Assembly (NCBI GenBank): GCA_019309605.1
Contig: JAFDFW010000562.1
Location: 1-5,086, forward strand
DNA: 5,086 nucleotides
Origin: Deltaproteobacteria bacterium
GTDB taxonomy: Bacteria; Myxococcota_A; Polyangia; Polyangiales; Houyiibacteriaceae
Direction: 5' to 3'
How positions within the stretch are numbered: the first letter of the stretch is position 1; the number at the start of each line of letters is the position of its first letter. Of this stretch, positions 1 through 5,086 are shown piece after piece. Below the pieces are notes generated by a model. It saw nothing but the letters and a program-made list of their open reading frames with translations. It was not told where the DNA came from and did no database searches. The translations under genes were made by a program, and so were the position numbers.

Positions 1-209
1 AACCCGACGGGTCCTGGGTTGGCGATTGTCGGCTTGGACAAGGTCGCTGGCCGCTCAAGGACATGGCGACCTGTTCGAGTCACAAGTCCAAGGACACGCC
101 CTGGGACCAGGCGCTCAAACGAAAACCGGCAGCCGGAACGCCACGGAGTCATCGGGACGAGCCGGCTCCGACGCCGCGACCCACCATTCCCTCGGAGATT
201 GGAATCGAC
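1..209. other. Upstream stretch with no supported gene
   Basis: All three plus-strand frames stay open here for long distances, as is common in GC-rich DNA. None gives a protein I recognise. The frame that continues into the gene at 210 is open to the window edge and has an ATG at 63. The extra residues it would add are rich in Pro, Arg, Lys and Ser and look like linker or non-coding translation. No tRNA, repeat or convincing promoter boxes were seen. Confidence 0.5.
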
Positions 210-557
210 ATGGATCAAGAAACCTTCCGACAAGTCCTGCGCGAGGTGCTTCTCGATGAGCTCGGTGTGCGCGACGTCGAGCTCGGAGATCGCTGGAACG
301 ACGGCGAGCTCGTCCTCGTCCCCGGCAAAGAGGGAACGCAGGAGAAGCGCATCCCGATGGACGTGTTTTTCAAGAAGATCGTGATGGTCCGCGACAAGCT
401 CCGCGTGCTCGAGCAAAAGGTCAACGGTAACAAGAACCTAAGCGACGAAGAGAAGGTGCAGCTCCAGCAGTACATCACCGGCTGCTACGGTTCCCTCACG
501 AGCTTCAACGTGCTCTTCAAGCGCAAAGAAGACCAGTTCTCGGGGCAGAAGACGTAG
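210..557 (+). CDS. Conserved-looking small protein of unknown function
   Basis: I do not recognise a named domain. The 115-residue product is charged and has no signal peptide or membrane segment, so it is probably cytoplasmic. Residues 2-19 look like an amphipathic helix (TFRQVLREVLLDELG). Residues 21-40 hold a short strand-rich stretch (GELVLVPGK). A long helical part follows over about 50-72 (MVRDKLRVLEQKVN), and another helix over about 78-103 (SDEEKVQLQQYITG). The C-terminus is lysine-rich. The ATG at 210 has GGAG at 194-197 and GGAA at 201-204 upstream, and the clear coding pattern begins there. The same frame could start at ATG 63 (164 residues), but that extension looks like low-complexity linker. 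It converges on the suf operon and ends 35 bases from the sufT stop, so it is not co-transcribed with it. The wording resembles myxobacterial hypothetical proteins, but this is an impression only. Confidence 0.75.
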   Translation: MDQETFRQVLREVLLDELGVRDVELGDRWNDGELVLVPGKEGTQEKRIPMDVFFKKIVMVRDKLRVLEQKVNGNKNLSDEEKVQLQQYITGCYGSLTSFNVLFKRKEDQFSGQKT

Positions 558-592
558 TCGCCAAGGCTCCCCATCGCCCCCCACTGTCTCTG

Positions 593-1057
593 CTACAGCA
601 TCCCGAGCTCTAGCTTCGCCGCGTCCGTCATTCGGTCCGGCGTCCACGGCGGGTCCCAGACTAGCTCGACGTGGGAAGTGGAGACGCCTTGTACGCGGCC
701 AGTCTTTTCGGCGACCTCTTCAACGATGGCGCCAGCAACCGGACAGGCGGGCGCGGTGAGGGTCATGCGGACCTCGGCTCGGCCGTCTTCAGCGACCTCG
801 ACGCCGTAGATCAGGCCGAGCTCGTAGATGTTTACGGGGATCTCTGGATCGTAGATCGTTTGGAGCGCTTCGATGACTGCGGTCTCCACCGCTTTCGGAT
901 CGATCACCGCATCTGACTTCTCGCCAGTACCTCCGTAGGCCTCACTGATGGGCTCGGCCGGCGGCGCATGGCCGTTGGCCTGCGGCAGGAACACGTGGTC
1001 GGATGTGGACCGCGGCGCGATCTTGTGAATCTTCAATCGTTCGATATCGTCGCCCAC
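593..1057 (-). CDS. sufT: SufT-like DUF59 (MIP18 family) Fe-S maturation protein
   Basis: SufT/PaaD-like proteins are auxiliary cytosolic factors in Fe-S protein maturation. The 154-residue product has a DUF59 core over about residues 52-130. Its hallmarks are DPEIPVNIYELGLIYGV (from 70), MTLTAPACPVAG with the conserved Cys105, and VELVWDPPWTPDRMT (around 130-145). I chose GTG at 1057 because GGAG at 1065-1068 sits 7 bases before it and it follows the sufU stop by 4 bases. The frame stays open to an upstream start at 1216, but that would overlap sufU by about 150 bases and adds a Ser/Arg-rich translation typical of a shadow frame. An N-terminal arm of about 50 residues, rich in Pro, Ser and Gly, precedes the domain and is longer than in minimal DUF59 proteins. 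It is the last gene of the operon. The family is clear; the exact role is inferred from context. Confidence 0.92.
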   Translation of the reverse strand: MGDDIERLKIHKIAPRSTSDHVFLPQANGHAPPAEPISEAYGGTGEKSDAVIDPKAVETAVIEALQTIYDPEIPVNIYELGLIYGVEVAEDGRAEVRMTLTAPACPVAGAIVEEVAEKTGRVQGVSTSHVELVWDPPWTPDRMTDAAKLELGML

Positions 1058-1061
1058 CGCT

Positions 1062-1508
1062 CTACTCCGTCCTCGCTTCGTCGCCCTCGTCTCCGAGTGC
1101 CTGTTTGAGGGTGTGCCAGCCGAGCGTGGCGCATTTGACGCGCATCGGGAACTCGCGAACGCCAGCGAACACCGCGAGCTTGCCGAGGGCGTCGAGGTCG
1201 GCGGACCCCTCGTCACTCGTCACCATGCTGTGGAACTTCGAGAACAGCGCGTCGACCTCGGGGAGCGTCTTTCCTTTGATCGCCTCGGTCATGGTGGAGC
1301 AGGACGCTTGCGAGATCGCACATCCTTGGCCGACGAAGCCGATGTCGGTGATCTTGTCGCCATCCAACTGCAGGCGAAGCGTGATCTTATCGCCGCACAA
1401 GGGGTTGTAGCCACGCCCTTCCCGGTTGTGCGGTTCAGGGAACCTGTGATTCCGGGGGTGCTTGCCGTGATCGAGGATCACTTCCTGGTAAAGCTCGCGA
1501 AGGTCCAT
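1062..1508 (-). CDS. sufU: SufU zinc-dependent sulfurtransferase
   Basis: SufU accepts the persulfide sulfur from SufS through a zinc-bound cysteine and passes it to the SufBCD scaffold. The 148-residue length is normal. The N-terminal LYQEVILDHGKHPRN (6-20) is typical of the IscU/NifU-N fold. The four zinc ligands expected from Bacillus subtilis SufU are present: Cys38 and Asp40 in NPLCGD, Cys63 in GQGCAISQASC, and Cys125 in RVKCATLGW. The stretch at about 92-121, between the Cys63 and Cys125 motifs, matches the extra segment that separates SufU from IscU scaffolds. Cys70 is an additional cysteine. The ATG overlaps the sufS stop as TAATG; AGGA at 1521-1524 is a weak ribosome site 12 bases away, so translation is probably coupled to sufS. 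Pairing with sufS, and no sufE in the visible part, supports a SufS-SufU sulfur relay. Confidence 0.97.
   Translation of the reverse strand: MDLRELYQEVILDHGKHPRNHRFPEPHNREGRGYNPLCGDKITLRLQLDGDKITDIGFVGQGCAISQASCSTMTEAIKGKTLPEVDALFSKFHSMVTSDEGSADLDALGKLAVFAGVREFPMRVKCATLGWHTLKQALGDEGDEARTE
1065..1068 (-). promoter_or_regulatory. Ribosome binding site for sufT
   Basis: GGAG on the minus strand lies 7 bases before the GTG at 1057 and directly abuts the TAG stop of sufU. It decides the start of sufT in favour of GTG 1057 over the longer open frame. Confidence 0.6.
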
Positions 1509-2530
1509 TAGCCGAACAGTTCCTGCACTTTTCGAAGCGCGCCAACCAACGCATCAACATCGTCGGTCGTGTTGTACATGCCTAGTGACGCGCGTGCGGT
1601 CGCGGCGATTCCGAAGTGCTCCATCACCGGCTGTGCGCAGTGGTGGCCGGTACGGATCGCGACGCCCTCTGAATCGACGATCGTACCGATGTCGTGCGGA
1701 TGCGCGACATCCATCAAGAAGGAAAGTGCTGCGACCTTGCCTGGCGCGGTTCCGATCAGACGCACGCCGGGCACCGATTCGAGTGCGTCGGTGGCGTAGC
1801 GAAGCACTGCGTTTTCGTGGGCATGCACCGCCTGCCCGTCGAAGGACGTGAAGTAGTCAATCGCGGCGCCGAGGCCAATCGCGCCAGCGATATTGGGGGT
1901 CCCGGCTTCGAACTTGTAAGGAAGATCGTTGTAGATCGTCTCTTCGAAAGTCACCGAGCGGATCATGTCGCCGCCGCCGTGGTAAGGCGGCATGCCTTCG
2001 AGCAGCCGCTCCTTGCCGTAGAGCGCGCCGATCCCGCTCGGACCGTAGAGCTTGTGGCCACTGAACGCATAGAAATCACAGTCGAGCGCCTGCACGTCGA
2101 CGTCGGCGTGCGACACCGCCTGCGCCCCGTCGAGCAAGACGACCGCGCCTCGATCGTGGGCGAGCGAAATCAGCTCGCCGACTGGCAACACCGTACCTAG
2201 CGCGTTCGAGACGTGCGCCATGGCGACCAAGCGCGTGCGCTCGGTGAGCTGCTCCTCGAAAGCATCGCGCAGCACCTCGCCCCGGTCGGTCATCGGCACG
2301 ACGACCAGCTTCGCCCCCGTCTGTTGACAGAGCATCTGCCAGGGCACGATGTTCGAGTGGTGCTCGAGTTCAGTCACCAGGACCTCGTCGCCTTCGCAGA
2401 GATAGGCGCGCCCCCAACTCTGCGCGACGAGATTGATCGCTTCGGTCGTTCCGCGCGTAAACACCACCTCGGTCTTCTTGGCCGCGTTGAGGAAGCCGCG
2501 GACCTTTTCGCGCGCCTCCTCGAAACGCAC
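1508..2530 (-). CDS. sufS: SufS cysteine desulfurase, 5' part missing
   Basis: SufS is a PLP enzyme that converts cysteine to alanine and holds the sulfur as a cysteine persulfide. The open frame from GTG 2530 gives 340 residues, against about 405 in the family. With a constant offset of 66 from E. coli SufS, all key residues downstream are present: His57 (H123) that stacks on PLP, Asp134 (D200) in LLDGAQAV, Lys160 (K226) in SGHKLYGPSG that binds PLP, Arg293 (R359), Cys298 (C364) in RTGHHCAQP, and Arg313 (R379). GTG 2530 is only the first start codon available after an in-frame TAG at 2600-2602. Clear family sequence (VYARDCANIHRAVHLLSQ) is encoded upstream of it in the same frame, so 2530 is not the ancestral start. 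The original start is most likely ATG 2631. Without the N-terminal segment the enzyme would probably be inactive. Either the gene is broken or the sequence here is misassembled. Confidence 0.9.
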   Translation of the reverse strand: MRFEEAREKVRGFLNAAKKTEVVFTRGTTEAINLVAQSWGRAYLCEGDEVLVTELEHHSNIVPWQMLCQQTGAKLVVVPMTDRGEVLRDAFEEQLTERTRLVAMAHVSNALGTVLPVGELISLAHDRGAVVLLDGAQAVSHADVDVQALDCDFYAFSGHKLYGPSGIGALYGKERLLEGMPPYHGGGDMIRSVTFEETIYNDLPYKFEAGTPNIAGAIGLGAAIDYFTSFDGQAVHAHENAVLRYATDALESVPGVRLIGTAPGKVAALSFLMDVAHPHDIGTIVDSEGVAIRTGHHCAQPVMEHFGIAATARASLGMYNTTDDVDALVGALRKVQELFG

Positions 2531-2631
2531 GGTCGCGCGCTGCGAGAGGAGATGGACCGCTCGGTGGATGTTGGCGCAGTCCCGCGCGTAGACGCAGAGC
2601 TAGGGGCCACAATGGGAGAGGCCTCGGTCAT
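2531..2631 (-). other. Damaged 5' end of sufS (deletion with frameshift)
   Basis: ATG 2629-2631 overlaps the sufD stop as ATGA and has a purine-rich site upstream. It opens MTEASPIVAP, a plausible SufS N-terminus, but this frame then runs into nonsense. The SufS frame reappears at about 2599 with LCVYARDCANIHRAVHLL, where the HR pair aligns with His55-Arg56 of E. coli SufS. The family motif YLDNAAT-QKP, expected between them, is absent from all three minus-strand frames. To restore the frame the missing length must be 3k+1 bases, and by comparison with E. coli about 100-150 bases are lost. The junction lies somewhere between about 2579 and 2628. Confidence 0.85.
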
Positions 2632-3845
2632 GCGACCCCCTCGATGTCATCACCGTGTGGAAGCCGCGTCAGCAGCGCCTCGCGCATGCGAGCCCGGGTC
2701 GGTTCATGGCTCACGCGGTCGACGATCGTCTTCAAGAATGCGTAGGTCAGCATCGAATGGGCGAGATCCTCGGGGATTCCCCGGGCACGCAAATAGAAGA
2801 GCTGCTCTTGGTCGAGGGAGCCCACGGTCACCCCGTGACTGCAGACCACGTCGTCCGCATCGATCTCGAGGTGCGGCTTCGTGTGGACCGTGGCCGTGTC
2901 GGAAAGGAGCAGGTTCCGGTTCTCCTGATGCGCCTCGGTCTTCTGGGCGTCGCGGTGAACGACGACGATACCGTCGAATACCGCGGTGCCCTTCCCCGAG
3001 GCGATACCCCGATATGTCTGCGCACTTCGGCAGTGCGAGGCCTGGTGCTCGACCAATGTGTGATGATCGACATGGTCTTCGCCGTCGATCAAATACGCAC
3101 CGTCAAGCTGACACTCGGCGCCCTTGCCCTGCAGCAAGCAACGAACGTCGAAACGCAGGAGCGCGCCACCCAACGTGACGACCGTCGAGCGATAGCTGCT
3201 GTCGGCTCCCTGGCGAACGTCGACGCGCCCCACCTGCAAGCCCGCGTTCTCATGAACCCGCACGTGGCTCATCTTGGCGTTGCGGCCAAGGTCGACCTCG
3301 ACCACCGAATTAGTGAGCTGCTCTGCTTCTCCGCCGGCGTAGGTTTCGATGAGGGTCAGCTCGGCATTGTCGCCCAAGGTGACGAGAACTCGTGGGTAGG
3401 CGACCCCCCGCTCAGATGACGTGGAAATTGCATGGGCGAGCTCGATCGGCGCCTCCCCCGCGGTGCCCGCTGGGACGTCGATCCAGAGTCCATCGCTGAA
3501 CAGCGCGGTATTGAGCGCGGCGAAGTGCGTTGGCGCACCACCGAGGTCCAGTCGACCTGCGAGAAGCTCGGGCTCGGCCTGTAGGACCTGCCTCAGACTG
3601 CGGACGGCCACACCCTCGGGGACCGCCGAGACGAGCGACGGAGCACTCTCTTCTTCTCGTGAGAACTCTGCATCAACGACCGAGCGCACCGGCGTGAAAC
3701 GCCATGCCTCGGTCCGCTTCGTCGGCAGACCCTGCTCCCGAAGCGCATCGGCAGCGCGGCCGCGAAGCGCACGCAACCACTCCGGCCCCGAGTCGAACGA
3801 GGCGGGAAGGCTCCCGAGGAGCGTCTGGCGACTCGGGTTGGTCAC
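2628..3845 (-). CDS. sufD: SufD, Fe-S scaffold complex subunit
   Basis: SufD pairs with SufB and two SufC to form the cytosolic SufBC2D scaffold where clusters are built. The 405-residue length is usual for the family. The N-terminal helical part carries LPTKRTEAWRFTPV (40-53), a SufD signature. The central and C-terminal region is the SufBD beta-helix core, with AQTYRGIASGKGTAVFDG (275-292) and KTEAHQENRNLLL (302-314). In the CSHGVTVG motif (335-342), His337 matches E. coli His360, a residue needed for cluster assembly at the SufB-SufD interface. The C-terminal helical segment includes LFYLRARGI (349-357). It starts with GTG at 3845, overlapping the sufC stop as GTGA, and ends in ATGA with the original sufS start. 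The usual alternative, SufB, is excluded because a separate SufB with Cys405 lies upstream. Confidence 0.97.
   Translation of the reverse strand: MTNPSRQTLLGSLPASFDSGPEWLRALRGRAADALREQGLPTKRTEAWRFTPVRSVVDAEFSREEESAPSLVSAVPEGVAVRSLRQVLQAEPELLAGRLDLGGAPTHFAALNTALFSDGLWIDVPAGTAGEAPIELAHAISTSSERGVAYPRVLVTLGDNAELTLIETYAGGEAEQLTNSVVEVDLGRNAKMSHVRVHENAGLQVGRVDVRQGADSSYRSTVVTLGGALLRFDVRCLLQGKGAECQLDGAYLIDGEDHVDHHTLVEHQASHCRSAQTYRGIASGKGTAVFDGIVVVHRDAQKTEAHQENRNLLLSDTATVHTKPHLEIDADDVVCSHGVTVGSLDQEQLFYLRARGIPEDLAHSMLTYAFLKTIVDRVSHEPTRARMREALLTRLPHGDDIEGVA
2636..2642 (-). promoter_or_regulatory. Ribosome binding site for the original sufS start
   Basis: GAGGGGG on the minus strand lies 4 bases before ATG 2631, inside the end of sufD. 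It supports ATG 2631, not GTG 2530, as the ancestral start of sufS. Confidence 0.5.
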
Positions 3846-4594
3846 AGTTGCTGCGCCCCCTGGACATCGGCGTACCCCTCTCGTTCGAGCTGCTTGGCGA
3901 GGTCCTTGTCTCCGGTTCGAACGATTTGGCCGTCGATCAGTACGTGCACGGTGTCCGGCACGATGTAGTCGAGCAGTCGCTGATAGTGTGTGATGACCAA
4001 CATCGCACGCTCTGGACCTCGCAATGAATTCACGCCCTCGGCGACAACCTTGAGCGCATCGATGTCGAGCCCGGAGTCGGTCTCGTCGAGCACCGCAAGC
4101 GACGGCTCGAGCACCGCCATCTGAAAAATCTCATTGCGCTTCTTCTCGCCACCACTGAACCCGTCGTTCACGCAGCGTTTGGTGAGCTCGTCGGGCAACT
4201 GCACGAGCGCAGCTTTCTCTTTCGAGAGCTTCATGAAGTCGATCGCATCGAGCGGCTCTTCGCCACGGTGCTTTCGAACCGCATTGAGCGCTGCCTTGAG
4301 GAAATAGATATTGCTCACACCCGGAATGGCGACCGGATACTGAAAGCCGAGAAAAAGCCCCTCAGCAGCCCGCATCTCAGGCGCCATCTCGAGCAGATCT
4401 TGACCCTTGTAAAGCACCCGCCCCTTGGTGACGTCGTAGCCTTCGCGGCCGGCGAGCACGTACGCAAGCGTGCTCTTGCCCGAGCCGTTCGGCCCCATGA
4501 TCGCGTGCACTTGCCCCGCCTCGATCTCGAGGTTGATCCCCTTGAGAATGGGCTTACCGTCTACCTCGACGTGCAGGTCCTCGATCTTCAACAT
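3842..4594 (-). CDS. sufC: SufC, ABC-type ATPase of the SUF complex
   Basis: SufC is a soluble ABC ATPase that binds SufB and SufD; ATP-driven dimerisation remodels the scaffold. The 250-residue length is normal. All nucleotide-binding motifs are intact: Walker A GPNGSGKST (34-42, Lys40), Q-loop Gln85 in GFQYP, signature FSGGEKKRNEI (146-156), Walker B LAVLDETDSGLD (166-177, catalytic Glu171) and H-loop His203 in ITHYQRLL. The ETDSGLD and EKKRNEI forms are specific to SufC rather than to transporters, and no membrane subunit is nearby. The ATG overlaps the sufB stop as TGATG, and AAGGAG lies 10 bases upstream. Confidence 0.98.
   Translation of the reverse strand: MLKIEDLHVEVDGKPILKGINLEIEAGQVHAIMGPNGSGKSTLAYVLAGREGYDVTKGRVLYKGQDLLEMAPEMRAAEGLFLGFQYPVAIPGVSNIYFLKAALNAVRKHRGEEPLDAIDFMKLSKEKAALVQLPDELTKRCVNDGFSGGEKKRNEIFQMAVLEPSLAVLDETDSGLDIDALKVVAEGVNSLRGPERAMLVITHYQRLLDYIVPDTVHVLIDGQIVRTGDKDLAKQLEREGYADVQGAQQL
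3856..3861 (-). promoter_or_regulatory. Ribosome binding site for sufD (GTG start)
   Basis: AGGGGG on the minus strand lies 10 bases before GTG 3845, within the 3' end of sufC. With the GTGA overlap it supports the GTG as the real start. Confidence 0.45.
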
Positions 4595-5086
4595 CAGCCA
4601 ACTGCTCCTTCCAAGCTAACGCCGAGGAGCTTCTGCGCCTCGACTGCAAATTCCATCGGCAGCTCTTTCAACACTTGCTTGGCAAAGCCGTTGACGATGA
4701 GGCTCACCGCATCCTCTTCAGAGAGGCCTCGCTGCCGGCAATAGAAAAGCTGGTCTTCCCCAATGCGCGAGGTCGTGGCCTCGTGCTCGAGCTTCGAAGA
4801 GCTGTTGCGCACGTCGACGTAGGGAATCGTGTGGGCGCCGCACTTGTCGCCGATTAACAGCGAATCGCACTGAGTGTAGTTGCGGGCGTTCGTTGCGCCT
4901 CGGGAGATTTTCACGCCGCCGCGGTAGGTCTGCTGCCCGTGCCCCGCACTGATCCCCTTCGAAATGATGGTGGATTTCGTGTTCTTGCCGAGATGGATCA
5001 TCTTGGTCCCGGTGTCGGCCTGCTGACGGTGATTGCTGAGCGCGACCGAGTAGAACTCCCCGATCGAGTCGTCCCCCTTGAGGATG
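4594..5086 (-). CDS. sufB: SufB, Fe-S scaffold core subunit (C-terminal part)
   Basis: SufB is the scaffold subunit that receives sulfur and helps hold the nascent cluster. The gene is cut by the window edge: 163 C-terminal codons are visible, about one third of a 470-495 residue protein. The frame runs past the ATG at 5001, which is internal, and upstream residues such as GDDSIGEFYSVALSNHRQQ are SufB sequence. Counting back from the C-terminus, the cysteine in NYTQCDSLLIG falls exactly at E. coli Cys405, a residue needed for cluster assembly. The following EHEATTSRIGEDQLFYCRQR and the KELPMEFAVEAQKLL tail are near-invariant in SufB. The protein's N-terminal region and the promoter lie outside the window. 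It ends in TGATG with sufC. Confidence 0.98.
   Translation of the reverse strand, partial: ILKGDDSIGEFYSVALSNHRQQADTGTKMIHLGKNTKSTIISKGISAGHGQQTYRGGVKISRGATNARNYTQCDSLLIGDKCGAHTIPYVDVRNSSSKLEHEATTSRIGEDQLFYCRQRGLSEEDAVSLIVNGFAKQVLKELPMEFAVEAQKLLGVSLEGAVG
4605..4610 (-). promoter_or_regulatory. Ribosome binding site for sufC
   Basis: AAGGAG on the minus strand lies 10 bases before ATG 4594, inside the end of sufB. It is the strongest Shine-Dalgarno match in the operon. Confidence 0.65.

Larger units (their letters stand above)
593..5086 (-). other. suf operon, sufB-C-D-S-U-T, 5' end outside window
   Basis: Six genes run in the same direction with no space for internal promoters or terminators. 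The junctions are sufB/sufC TGATG (1-base overlap), sufC/sufD GTGA (4-base overlap), sufD/sufS ATGA (4-base overlap), sufS/sufU TAATG (1-base overlap) and sufU/sufT with a 4-base gap. This arrangement implies one transcript and coupled translation. A regulator such as SufR or IscR, if present, would lie upstream of sufB beyond base 5086, so regulation cannot be judged here. Confidence 0.93.

Noticed and set aside
63..209. Longer start (ATG 63) for the plus-strand gene
   Set aside because: The added 49 residues look like low-complexity translation and the ribosome site is weak. Not excluded, since the frame is open to the window edge.
558..600. Possible terminator between the convergent genes, including the small palindrome at 591-600
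   Set aside because: The inverted repeat has only a 4-base stem with a 2-base loop, and no T-tract follows on either strand.
1058..1216. N-terminal extension of the sufT frame up to a start at 1216
   Set aside because: It would overlap the end of sufU by about 150 bases, its residues are Ser/Arg-rich shadow sequence, and the GTG at 1057 has a good ribosome site.
2213..3178. Long plus-strand open frame of 321 codons opposite sufS and sufD
   Set aside because: It lies antisense to well-recognised sufD and sufS, and its translation is Arg/Pro/Ser-rich without family resemblance. It is a GC-rich shadow frame.
2655..3419. Plus-strand open frame of 254 codons opposite sufD
   Set aside because: The opposite strand encodes a clear SufD with conserved motifs throughout; this frame is explained by the high GC content.
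4999..5001. ATG as the start of sufB
   Set aside because: Conserved SufB sequence continues in frame upstream to the window edge, so this Met is internal.

Overview
The window holds most of a SUF iron-sulfur cluster assembly operon on the minus strand, with one convergent gene of unknown function on the plus strand. Read in transcription order (from high to low coordinates), the operon is sufB (3' part only), sufC, sufD, sufS, sufU and a sufT-like DUF59 gene. The promoter and the start of sufB lie beyond base 5086.

The DNA is GC-rich with mostly G/C third codon positions and uses GTG starts for sufD and sufT. The order B-C-D-S-U-T, with SufU rather than SufE, fits a high-GC bacterium. A myxobacterial or deltaproteobacterial-type host is my best guess, supported only by impression of the plus-strand protein and the gene order; it is not proven by the sequence.

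Layout: 1-209 has no gene I can support. A small charged protein of unknown function lies at 210-557 (+). A 35-base convergent gap follows. Then come sufT (593-1057), sufU (1062-1508), sufS (1508-2530 intact frame, with damaged 5' sequence up to 2631), sufD (2628-3845), sufC (3842-4594) and the C-terminal third of sufB (4594-5086), all on the minus strand. Neighbouring suf genes overlap by 1 or 4 bases or are 4 bases apart, so translation is probably coupled along the transcript.

How they work together, from family knowledge: SufS takes sulfur from cysteine as a persulfide and passes it to the zinc protein SufU, which delivers it to the SufBC2D scaffold. SufC hydrolyses ATP to drive assembly there, and SufT-like proteins help mature target proteins.

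The one striking anomaly is sufS. Its expected ATG at 2631 overlaps the sufD stop, but the conserved first ~43 residues (E. coli SufS numbering) are absent and the frame is shifted, while all downstream catalytic residues are intact. This looks like a deletion of roughly 100-150 bases, either real and recent or an assembly fault. I see no novel system here; the rest is an ordinary SUF operon.
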